Below, piece after piece: positions 1 through 10,280 of a stretch of DNA of 64,000 nt (positions are counted from its first letter, which is position 1; every line of letters starts with the position of its first letter). Made by a program: the position numbers and the translations under genes. The DNA is from Epiperipatus broadwayi. Lineage: Eukaryota; Onychophora; Udeonychophora; Euonychophora; Peripatidae. The stretch spans positions 6,692,460 through 6,756,459 of the forward strand of contig JAQFVV010006246.1 in NCBI GenBank assembly GCA_028023455.1, in the 5' to 3' direction. A model generated the notes under the pieces. That model did not search any database. It was given only the letters and a program-made list of their open reading frames with translations, and had not been told where the DNA came from.

Positions 1-442
1 ACTGGTTATTTTAATATTTTTGAGAATCTAACATTTTCAGAATCTATAATCACTCCATATTTGCAGTGAATAACTTGGAAATGTGTGGTCCAGATTCTCA
101 GCTAAATTCTTCATTAGAAACTTAAGGTTTTCTGCCACAATACAAGATCATTAACTAGAATATTCTTATGATTCATATCATTTAGTTATATATTTAAAGC
201 TTTTCTATTTTAATTTAAAATTTTTTTCTTACTTTACTTGCAATTTTAATTTCAGAGGCACAATCAATAATGACATGAACCTGCTTCCCTCTCTTTACAA
301 TTTCTCTGATTGAAAATTCATTCCTTTGAAACACATGTCCACTTCAGAATATGACTTCTTAACTTTCCTTCTAAATTAATGATTTTTATTTAACATATAT
401 CTATCTATCTATCTTTTTTTGATTTATCACTCACTATTAAGC
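1..442. other. AT-rich DNA, no gene seen
   Basis: Low-complexity A/T sequence with a short TATC run near 400-415. I see no coding, RNA or repeat-family signal. Confidence 0.6.
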
Positions 443-515
443 TAAAGATCGAAGAGGATCGACTGAACTTTGAGAGACTTTCATCCTGCAGTGGACAGAT
501 AATGGTTGATGATGA
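443..515 (+). mobile_element. RTE-type LINE, 3'-end stub
   Basis: About 70 bp closely resembling the 3' end of the minus-strand RTE copy at 9185-9280. Both share the stretch that ends in TCATCCTGCAGTGGA and then runs into a short ATGG/GATGAT tail. In RTE-type LINEs this encodes the last residues after the reverse transcriptase. The copy is severely 5'-truncated, as is usual for LINE insertions by target-primed reverse transcription. It has no coding capacity. Confidence 0.6.
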
Positions 516-2480
516 TTCTACAAAATATTTTATTCAAGATATTATACATACTATATATAGTATAAAACTTTTTGAAAAAAAAAATGCAAAGAAAAGATTC
601 TGTACATATGCTTTTTAATTATAGTACTGAACTGCATTTAAACCACGAAGAAAACATGTTTAAATAAATTTACTTTTGAGATGTGAGAACATTAAATTTA
701 TCAAGAAAAAAAATGGCTATATAGATAAAATATGATCACATAAATTCATGTTTAAAAAATATATATAAAAAAAATATATAAATTCATGTTTGAGATTTGA
801 GTGCACATTATTTATATATTTCTTTACATTTTTTTTTGCTTAGCATATAATTGAAGTCGTGCAGTTTGATAGAGTGTAGTTTTGACTTCACTGTATATTT
901 AAAATTCTATTTGTAACACATTCATTATTCAAACTCATAATAGAAGTATATTTTTAAGTTTTTGTTTTCTAAAAAAACCTGGCAATTTAAGAGTTTGAAA
1001 ATAAAAATTATTCATGTACCCCAATTATGAAATAACTTGTGCAAACCATTCATGATATAACTAGCTATTTATAGCTGAATAAATATTAATTTACTTATTT
1101 TAACACACACAAAGATAAATGCATTAGTTTATTTGCCGATTTGGCATTTGAAAAAAAAAAAAATCTAATTAAAACGCAATGTACAACGCAATCCGCTAAT
1201 CTTCCCTCTAATTTGTTTACAAATAAATAAATAAGTAATATATTTATTTTATTATATATAATTTTGTAATAATCAAAGTTGGCTAAAAAAATAAATAAAA
1301 AATGTAATATAGTTATAACATTTTATATAAGAAATATATTCAAAGTAATGATTTATTTATTTATAAATACACAAGCAAGTAATACCCAACTTTTCATTTA
1401 ATTTAACAGAAAACAAAATCTAAAACACTCTATCAATTAACCATAAAATGCCTGAAAATTGTTTCTGTGATGCATTATTTATTTATAATTCAATGAATAA
1501 ATATTTACTTTTAATAAGTTCAAAGACTGATATTCTGAACTATCCAATTCCCAAAGCATTTAAAGGTAATATTTTGAATTACCCAATTATATGGTCACTC
1601 AAAAAATCCTGGAAATTTTAAACTAGAAGTTATTATGAAGTAATCTGTAAATACATTAACCTTTCTATATTATTATGATGAGCCAGATAGCTGGAATATA
1701 ATTAATTATGTATTTAACTCTATAAATATTTTTATCTCAAAATAACATTTTCTAATAAATATACATACACTTAAATACATATAAATCTCTTAATATGCAC
1801 ATATATTTAATATGGTACAAACATAATTACAGTATATAAAAATATTTAATGCTTATTTCCTATCCCATCCAACTATGGTGAAAAAAAAAAACAGAATGAA
1901 AGATGAATACATATCTTTATAATATAACTCTTCATTATATCATACTTTTATTATGATAAAATTTAGATAGAAAAACTGATGAATACTGATTTAAATTTTC
2001 ATTTGTTAGAATTAATATACAATTTTTTCAAACTGAAACTCAAATAAATAGAAGCATAAAAGATCTGCATTTACTAATTTAACAAATAGAATTTACATTT
2101 AAATACAATTTATTTTTAAAAATTAGCATTTTTTAAATAAATTTATTTTTAAATCTTTGTTTCATATATAAAAATAAAGAGTCATTTCTTTAAAATTTTA
2201 AGGTCAATTTCACATATATAAAAAAAATATACACAACTTCATCATCCTAAAATTAAGGAGAAAGATGATTCTAGATAAACATATCTAAACCTTAAGTAAT
2301 GATCAATGAAAAATTTGGAAACAAAGTGTAACATGTATTAGTTTTAAAAGATTTTAAAAATTGGAAGCATCTTTTTATAGAAAGAAGTATAAACTCAAGT
2401 ATATTTGAAAAACAAATATTGGAAAAAAAAAATCATTAAAATTATTCATTAACTTCTAAAAAATAAGTAAGATACTGTAC
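516..2480. other. AT-rich DNA, no gene seen
   Basis: Long A and T runs and no open frame of note on either strand. No recognisable element fragment was found by eye. Confidence 0.6.
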
Positions 2481-2765
2481 CAGTCAAAACATGTTGATCC
2501 ATCTAACATGAGCTGGGACTCAATGAAATGTACTTCAAACCCATTCAAGCTTGAGATTTAAGTCAGGGACCAACCTGTATTCGAACCCATTCCACAAGCA
2601 TCAGATCGAACATCTAATGAATAACATAGTAGTGACGGCACATGAAAATTTAATTCTAAATCCGGCCCACTAACAGAGCGGATTAAACAATGAGACATAT
2701 TTAATAAAAATGCATATATATAATGGTATGTATGGAAGTGGAGAGAAGATAATTCGAACAACATA
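2481..2765 (-). repeat. Possible dispersed repeat with tRNA box B-like motif
   Basis: This block is clearly GC-richer than its flanks. On the minus strand it contains GGTTCGAATAC near 2577-2587, which resembles an RNA polymerase III box B but misses the final C of GWTCRANNC. A 68-codon frame on the minus strand (2558-2764) has no family features and is probably chance. It could be an old SINE or another repeat. No second copy is visible in the window, so this is a weak call. Confidence 0.22.
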
Positions 2766-3430
2766 AATGATTTGAAGAATGAAACATTTAATAAAATAGT
2801 AAAGTGATTATATATTTATTAGGATGTGTGTGAATGAGTGATCTACCTGGAGGTCGATAGTTACAGATAGTCATTCACGCTTGTGTTACTCATATGCTCT
2901 TGTATGAATTAATGTAATGTACATAAATAGGTATATTTGGTGGGTGAGACAAGATGCCAATAATTTATTACAACAGAAAATTACATTACATCGGGATTAA
3001 TGCTTTAGTAATGGTTCTGAAAGACAGTGATTGACTTATGAATTCAGGGAGCATTCTAGGATTCATTACGTATATAACAAAAACTATTTTCACGCCATTG
3101 CGGTTGTGAAAATCAATAAAATACATTAGAAAATGGTTTAGTCATTAGAAATAATATTTATTAACACTAACAAAAATAATATACGTTTAAAACAATTGTA
3201 TTTACTTATCAAACAAAATATCTTAACCATTTTCAGTTCAGATTTGAAAAAGAGAGATAGCTTAGTTTTTCCCAGATATGTATACTCTTAAGTAAAAAGA
3301 ATAGATTATGATGGTGGGATTTGAAAATAGGCTAAAATAACATTATTAATTAAGCTAATAAATATTATTGGGAATATATATATGAACAGAGCACAATTCC
3401 ATTATTAGAGCATCAAAATGAGGTCATTAA
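2766..3430. other. Unassigned AT-rich DNA
   Basis: Mixed AT-rich sequence. It contains a short imperfect inverted repeat (TAATGTAATGT near 2910 and ACATTACAT near 2985). No gene or element could be assigned. Confidence 0.4.
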
Positions 3431-3870
3431 GCAAATAAATCAATAATAATGGAGAAATCATGGTGCTGACATCAAGCAGAGAATCCGAAGTGAGATCATG
3501 CTTCTGGATGAAGAAAATAACAGATCCAACAGTCACTTTTTAGAGCACTGCTTAGAGAAATGAAATGAGGTCCAGCATCACCTAGGTGTACTAGTATCAC
3601 TGATGCTTGGGGACCTTTTTATACATTAAATAGTCCTGAGAAGATCAACTATCCACAGGACAGAGTCCGAACTTGTTGCAACCCTCAGACTAAAAGCACA
3701 TAATATTTTAATAAGATGAGCCATATGTCAGCAACACAGCATGGAAAACATGTCCCTAATGACATGACATGGCATTTAATACTTTAAAACCCACATAATC
3801 CTCACTCCAATGCTATAATTTAGGCAAGTCATGCTATGCTACGTTATATATATGGAACAGACTTTATACA
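3431..3870. other. GC-richer unassigned block
   Basis: Roughly 40% GC against about 20% in the surroundings. A 34-codon open stretch on the plus strand begins at GADIKQRIRSEIM and ends at a stop near 3561. It is not recognisable as a family. The block could be a decayed mobile element or a conserved non-coding element. Confidence 0.3.
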
Positions 3871-4089
3871 AAACAGATTTTAGAATTACCTCCTTTCTTT
3901 CCCTGCTATTTAATATAATTAAATACCACACTCGTGGATTTTACAACTTGAAAATATTCAAAAATTTGAAATCTTAAGAGTATAGCGTAGTAAAACAGAT
4001 AATAGATAAAAAAATAAAAATAAGAAATCACCTTTTCAAAATTATATTAGCAACAGAGCAAAATATCGGATAGCGTTAATTTTTAAATA

Positions 4090-5350
4090 ATTAAAGTTAC
4101 CGTGGATAGAATTTATTTATTCTAAACGGAGTTACATAAATAATACTTTTTTAAAAAATATGCTGTAACGGTCAGAAAACGTGTGACTCGTAAACATAGT
4201 GCAGAATTCGACCACCATACAGAACAGCAGCACCATCGAGTAGCGAAGCCACCCGTGGTACTGAGTTCGAACATAGTTTATCGGTTCCACAATACAATCC
4301 ACGAAACAATGCATCTGATGCGACATTAGTAAATATTTCCTTAGGCACGGTGGTCAGGGAGATGCAAGAGATTCATGATTTTATTCTCGAGTTAGCCAAT
4401 AATCAAACTAATATTAATTAAACATTCATATTTACATAATCGAGGAAATATTATATAGAATGGGTATCGAATAAATGAAACGTAACTGCAGACATATAGT
4501 TTAAAATTATTTATTAATACATTTTAATAAAACATTGACTAATAATATTTTAGGGATTGAAAGCTTCAGTAGCGGAATTTGCGACATGATTATATTTTAA
4601 AAAGTACATTTATTTATTTACACATTATTTTATGTTGGGAACTCAGTAGTGGTAGTTCCGATACTGTAATGTTTACAAAGGGAATTCACTTATTTGAAGG
4701 CTTAATCTAGCTACCTAAAATTCTCGAGAAAGTATTTCTAATGCATGCCTTGGGGAATTTATACCTTTGCAATGCAAGAGTCTAAAGTATGGGTCAAAGA
4801 GTAACGGCAGACATATACTTATTTAATTAAAATATTTATTTATAACTAAGGGCAAACATTTATTTGAGAGTGAATTATGCAGATAATGCAGAGGCGGAGT
4901 GATATATAGAATAATAAGATTAAGTGAAGGAACACGTGGTACGCTTTAGAAAGGCGATATGGAATGGCAGTATATCGAAACTGCAATGCCGCGAATGGGT
5001 TTATAAGAATATCAGACTGGTCTCTGCCTCGGTCCGATGAAGTAAGGTGTCACATAAGCATAACCAGGGACAAGTGGTACGTGGCGCAAATTGGCCGGCT
5101 GGCTGCATGACATTGTCAAATCCTACGGGAGCACCCATTATGCCCGCTTGTGTAGGATGACTGGGGTTAATTTCAACCCTGAAGAATCTGGAATATTTAT
5201 GGCGGAATGGGTCATCGCGTCTCTAAAACGTAACACATGTATACTTATAAACGATTATGATAAGATTTAAGTAGATTTCTGGCTCGGCCCCACATGATCA
5301 ACATTTACTAAAGAACGTTGGCGACTCTCAAAGAAATGTAATTTTCTGGA
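4090..5350. other. GC-rich island, possible decayed retroelement
   Basis: The core at 5040-5160 reaches about 50% GC, the highest local value in the window. All six frames are broken. A 64-codon minus-strand frame at 4132-4326 matches nothing I know. A motif like GGCGACTCTCA near 5321 recurs as GGAGACTCTCA near 6079, and a GTAAC-GCAGACATATA motif recurs near 4483 and 4805. Such repeats suggest an old element with internal or terminal duplications, but no terminal repeats could be paired by eye. Confidence 0.3.
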
Positions 5351-7923
5351 ATTATTCATAATGATTTAATAAATACAAAACATATATAAATTGGGAATTA
5401 TTATAACTAATACGTCAGCCATTTGCGAAGTAGTAGACCCCTGCATTACAATAAATGAAGCATTGAATGCGTGTCGATTTATATGAAAGTTAAGTTATTA
5501 AAGAAAGTAAATATTAATGAAAATTTGACATGCATTCATTGTTTTAAGCGATCATAGATTTAAACTTTGAAAATTGAAATAATTATGAGCATGCAATAAT
5601 TAAATAATAACTATAGATAGAAATGTAGATTATAGAAATACACACCCAAGAAAGACAGAGTGAGGTAAGCTAGATTATTAGAGAAATTAACATATTAAAT
5701 TAATTATTCAGTTTTAGTTATACATATGGTAGTTTTACATTTTATAATTTAGATAAGTAGTATGAAGAAGAGCTATAGCATATTATTAGAGTACTCTAGA
5801 GTTTGAATACAGACAGGTACCTGTTTTATAAGAAGTTTTCTGATTCCATTAGTTTAGCAGAAAAAAGTTCACGAGTGGCAATTCTTTCTTGTATTTAGAT
5901 ATTCACTTAATTTCATAACAGCAGCAGCTTTCTCATTTATTTCAGGCAGCAGATCTTCATGGTTAATTTATGACGGGCAATGGAAAGTTCAGCATCCGAC
6001 AGGCCATATCCCGATGGAGAATAATCTAGGTGCTTTACTCGGTCATACCTTGGCAGGAACCAATTATTTTATATTTTTGGAGACTCTCAGTGATCGAGAG
6101 CAAAGCTAAAGTTTAAGTGAATGTCTCCAGCAAGTCTAAGATGGCCTCTTTTTTTATCTTGATCTTTCACATTTTTGTTAAGATATTTTTAGGTTCTACT
6201 TAATCTGCCCTAAGGATAATCAATGCATTTAGTTGGTTTTTAATTAAAGAAAGCTGCCGTTCTATTGTTTACATTTTACATTTACTAATTAATTTTGGGG
6301 AAATTTTCTTTAATTAATCTATTATCTATCACTGACCGATGCTTTTAAATTTCAAAAACAAAAAGGGAACATAAGATTATTTTAACTTTTAATTAAATAT
6401 TACATCAGATATTTTTAGAATTATTATTAAATGAAATTTAAACAAAGCAATAAATATGAACTTTATAATCCAAAATAAATGATTAAAATTATACAAAATT
6501 ATATAACTAAAAGAAATCTAAATTATATTATTTTATCCCTATTTATTGCGTTTAATTTGAGATCGAAATGTGTGCGTGTTTATGCTGAATTCTACATATA
6601 TTTATACATTTTTAATATTGTTACACACACAATTTGATATCAAAAAGTTTAAATTTGGGCGGGATAGACCGGTCAGTGAGAGACGATAGAAAAAGGTGAA
6701 AGTTAAGATTCGAATACGAATCTTACTGTTTCAATGCTAAGAAAAACATGAAAATAGATTAACTTTGAAAAACAATCTGGCGAGCATATTAATTAAGAAT
6801 ATATTTGGATCTAACTAAAGAGGAGAGGAGTTTAATAACTTCAATCCATGGAGATCTGAATAGATAGGGAAAAAAGAACTTTATACGTTAAACTCACAAG
6901 ATTGTTTTTAGATTGGCAACTTAAAACAATAGAATAAAGCATAATTTAATATTAAGAAGGAACCACACCAAAATTAAGAAAATAAGAGCATATAATAGAC
7001 TTGAATACAAAAAAAAAATTAGTATGAGAGCAAATTTATATTTACATTAAAGAGAATATTTAATTAACGAATTTATGAAAAAAATCTGGATAGTAGAGGG
7101 TGATATTAGTTGAAAAACTTAGATTTCACATGGTGGTTTTTAGGTTAAATTACTTTGCTTATATTCAAGAGTCCATTGTCAAAGTTCGGCTCATGTCTGG
7201 CAATTTAACAGGATCCAGTGAATTATAATGCGGCAGCAAGTTTCCATTAGGCATTCCTCCATTCCGTTATGAGTGGTGAGAAGACCGGCAAAGAGAGGGA
7301 AGATGATTAACTTTTCTACTCATGCAGCATATCAGGAATTAGAGTAGCATGGATTGGATTGACGACAGCTAATTTCTCCAATCTAGTTCTCTAATGGCGG
7401 TCAAAATTGGCCCATTTTATACTGCACTCAGGTATTTGAGGAATACTTTTTAATATCTTCTTTGTAATCTCAATCTCGACTACGATCTAATAGGGAATTT
7501 CACATTTACTTTACCTACTGTTCTTGGAAATGCAAGTGTTAGATAACTGTCCAAAAATATATTCAAATCTATTTCCAGATTAAAAATATATTTGACAAAA
7601 ATGTTAATAGCAAAAATACAAACCCTTAATCTGATTTCCTTTTTTACTTTTAGTAAACTTTAATTAGAAATTCTTTCCCAAAATGATGGAAACAATGTTA
7701 AATTCCTACCCTTTAATTATTTTTGGACAATTAATGGTTGCATTCTCCATCTTGGATTTTTAAAAAAAAAAATACAGTTTTCAAAATGAATAATTTAAAA
7801 GAAAAAGTTTTTACAAACTATGAATATAAAAAAAATATTTATAAGTGAATATTTTGTTAGTATTTACTCCTATATATATATCTGAGCTGCACCTAATATA
7901 CTTTAATTTAAAATAAAAATAAA

Positions 7924-7954
<31 letters not shown>

Positions 7955-8700
7955 TAATAAAATTGTGAAGTTAAACTTTATAAATTTTAGGTGCGCATCT
8001 CAAATATATACGTAAAAATATACATACAACTAAAAGAGTGGGATGGGATATGAGGTTTGAATACATGGGTTAGTGAGTAGAGGGAACCATGAAGCTCAAT
8101 CTTAAGCTAAGATTGACTTATTCAATACCTGGTGAGAAGTTTGGAAACTTATTAGAAGTTTTAAAAATCAACATAAATGTAAACTGACTACCTATTGTCT
8201 GAAGAATAAAAACCTCTCACATAAAAGCATATTGAAACATAAAAAAAAATAGTGACAAAGTTTTAAATGTCATGTTCTGATTATGAATATATATATATAT
8301 ATTTGAAAAAAAAAAAAAAACCCCATGACAAATATTTAACACTACACCTCAAAAAAAAAAAAAAAAAGGAAAAGAGATATCAGTTTGAAAACACCATCAA
8401 ATTGTTTATAATCTATATCTTTAAGATAGCTTTTTTGACAATTGAGTACATGTTATCTTAAAATATATAAGTAGACAAATAACTCTAATATTTATTTGGT
8501 TAGTATGTAAAATAATAATTTATTTCCTTATTGAAAGGTTTTTGAACTATATTTAATTCATAAAAAAGGATGAAATTATAATATGATATACAAATATCTT
8601 AATCATTAAAAGCCTAAAGCTAAACTAGTCAATAAAAATAATCAAAATTATTCCAAATTCAAAACCCAATCAGACTAGCCAAAAAAAATAAAGTCTAAAA
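5351..8700. other. AT-rich DNA with two small GC-richer patches
   Basis: Patches near 5960-6150 and 7170-7440 have higher complexity and GC but no open frame and no recognisable family. The stretch also holds an A/T-rich simple repeat (7911-7962), a short TA run near 8286-8301 and poly-A runs. A lysine-rich frame at 8267-8461 is only a read-through of A runs. Confidence 0.4.
7911..7962. repeat. AAAT/AAT microsatellite
   Basis: About five AAAT units followed by about seven AAT units, uninterrupted. Confidence 0.85.
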
Positions 8701-8710
8701 CACAACAATG

Positions 8711-8739
8711 GTTTCGCTGCTACAAGCAGACTTCTCCAG
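8711..8739 (-). ncRNA. Degenerate hammerhead ribozyme core of a Penelope-like element
   Basis: Read on the minus strand, CUGGAGA (consensus CUGAUGA) is followed by a stem II hairpin (CUGC, UUGUA, GCAG) and then CGAAAC. Hammerhead ribozymes are known in the terminal repeats of Penelope-like elements. This one lies just 3' of a GIY-YIG remnant on the same strand, exactly where such a terminal repeat is expected. Two core bases are changed and two bases seem lost from the 3' side of stem II. I could not pair a stem I. It is probably inactive. Confidence 0.5.
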
Positions 8740-8772
8740 TGAAAACAACTACAAAATAATAACATATTTAAA

Positions 8773-8955
8773 CTAAACATTACCCACAATTTGACTTACC
8801 TCCCATTCACCCTTAATATTGAAAGAACTTTTAAAAAACTTAAATGTTTCAGAATCATAAAATTTGAATAATAAAGATTTTTTAATTCTTATTTCACTTC
8901 TCTCAAAAAAGACAATCTTAGCTTCATCAAAATTAATAGTGTGGCCTAAATTTTT
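8773..8955 (-). pseudogene. Penelope-like element, GIY-YIG endonuclease C-terminal fragment
   Basis: An open stretch of about 60 codons on the minus strand begins KNLGHTINFDEAKI and ends at a TAG at 8773-8775. The pattern GH-x-I-x-F-D-x-A-K-I followed by a basic helix (ERSEIRIKKSLLFKF) resembles the end of the GIY-YIG nuclease domain at the C terminus of Penelope-like polyproteins. Upstream (to about 9000) the frame shifts but still reads a related NSVLYI segment. A stop lies directly before the fragment and there is no start codon. The hammerhead-like core at 8711-8739 follows downstream on the same strand, which supports the assignment. Confidence 0.5.
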
Positions 8956-9184
8956 TCATAGATATATAAAACAGAATTAAGATATTTGTTTCAGTATTTA
9001 CATATTAGACCTGCAACATATGTTAGTCCTGCAGTGCTTTTTCATATTCATATCAATCCGCTGACAATTTTGTAATCTTTTGATATTTTCTCAAGATTTA
9101 CAAAGTTATCGGGAAAACTGAAGAAGTATGTGAAACAGAATTGAAGGGGAAATAAAAGTTGCAGGTCTAATTACAAAAATACTC

Positions 9185-9610
9185 TACCATTATCAATCCA
9201 CTGCAGGATGAAGATCTCTCCAAGTTCAATCTCTCTTTTCCGATCTTTAGCTTCTCTTCTCCACATCACCCCTGCACATTTTCATATTTCATCCATCCAT
9301 CTCACATCTGGTCTCTTTCTACATCTTTTGCAATCTCTTGGAATCCAGTTTAAGAATTCAATTGTCCATCTATTATCATCTCTTCTAGCAATATGTCCAT
9401 CCCAACTCCACTTCAGTCTTTTAATTTTTTCAAAGAGGGCAGTAACACCTGTTTGTTCTCTTACCCATATATTGCATTTTGATCTCTTTTTTACTCCTAA
9501 CATACATATTCCATACTTCATTGGGTGGTTTGAAGTATCTGTATTGCTCTTCTATTAAGTGTTCAAGTCTCAGGTCCATAAGTAAGAACTGGTAAAACAC
9601 ATTTATTAAA
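9185..9610 (-). pseudogene. RTE-type LINE ORF2, C-terminal region
   Basis: The minus-strand frame at 9282-9521 reads the region downstream of the reverse transcriptase of RTE-type LINEs. Signature segments are REQTGVTALFEKIKRLKW, then WDGHIARRDDNRW, then RPDVRWMDEI. The reading continues out of frame to FILQWIDN and the element's 3' end near 9185. The fragment has shifts and no start, so it is dead. It abuts a piece of the same family in the opposite orientation (9640-9890). Confidence 0.75.
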
Positions 9611-9639
9611 AAACCTTTCTTTTCAAACATACACTTTTA

Positions 9640-9890
9640 AAAACTGCAATAAAGATAACTGGTAGAAAAAAGCAGCAATTGACCAATAAAATTTCTACAG
9701 AGAATAGAAAATTTATGAAGAAAAGAAGGAACATAAAATATACACAAATGATGCATTAAAAAGGATTGAATACCTCAAATTTTGTATAATGGTGCAGAAA
9801 AGAGTTGAAAATAATATAAGAAACTGTGAACAAGCAAGGAAAGCTGTAGAAGAGAATAAAAGTCTCAAGAGTGATTGTTTTGGCCATATT
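9640..9890 (+). mobile_element. RTE-type LINE, internal fragment (linker before RT), inverted
   Basis: Nearly collinear with 63305-63555 of the RTE copy at the window end. Shared landmarks are GACCAATAAAATTTCTAC, AGAATTTATG-like text, and GCTGTAGAAGAGAATAAAAG. In the element this region encodes the basic linker between endonuclease and reverse transcriptase (ARKAVEENKSL). Its orientation is opposite to the adjacent C-terminal piece. It contains stops. Confidence 0.75.
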
Positions 9891-9924
9891 TAAAGTAACA
9901 TTTGGGAATCACTTAAAATACAGT

Positions 9925-10160
9925 TTAATAGACAATCCCTGTTATATATTATGTCATAAATACTGTACCATATATGTATATTTTAGGATTTTTTGGTTAT
10001 ATTTCAGAGTACTTTTTGTATTTTAGTATTAACAGACAAATTGCTTGTTTGTATTTAAGTATTAACAGACAAATTGCTTCAATGTGATAATTCCTGTTGT
10101 ATATTACATAATATGTATATTTTAGAGTTTTTCATCATGACAGTTAACCTCATCATATTT
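9925..10160. repeat. Diverged local duplication
   Basis: Two related segments occur here. CCCTGTTATATATTATGTC near 9938 resembles TTCCTGTTGTATATTACATA near 10091. Between them, TATTAACAGACAAATTGCTT is present twice (about 10026 and 10060). This AT-rich filler separates two RTE pieces and may be part of the rearrangement. Confidence 0.55.
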
Positions 10161-10185
10161 TTACATATATTATGTGGTAAGTACC

Positions 10186-10280
10186 GTGCCTCACTTCATT
10201 TAAAATTCTGGGCAATTCGGAAGATATAATAGTTATAGAAGGTACTTGTTCTTTATTACTATATAATTCTGTTTATAGCT
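10186..10280 (-). mobile_element. RTE-type LINE, fragment upstream of RT
   Basis: On the minus strand this matches 63620-63710 of the RTE copy at the window end. Shared landmarks are GAATTGCCCAG followed by ATTTTAAA and GAAGTGAG, and the reverse of ATTACTATATAATTCT. The match stops abruptly near 10280. It is too short to code. Confidence 0.65.

Noticed and set aside
4132-4326. 64-codon minus-strand frame in the GC island
   Set aside because: No motif or family resemblance, and length is within chance expectation.
6705-6724. GATTCGAATACGAATC as a polymerase III box B
   Set aside because: It is a near palindrome without an A box or a related copy nearby, so a tRNA or SINE cannot be supported.
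8267-8461. Lysine-rich forward frame
   Set aside because: Reads through TA and poly-A runs; no family features.
9208-9558. Plus-strand frame of 116 codons
   Set aside because: Antisense shadow of the RTE C-terminal region, which has recognisable motifs on the minus strand.
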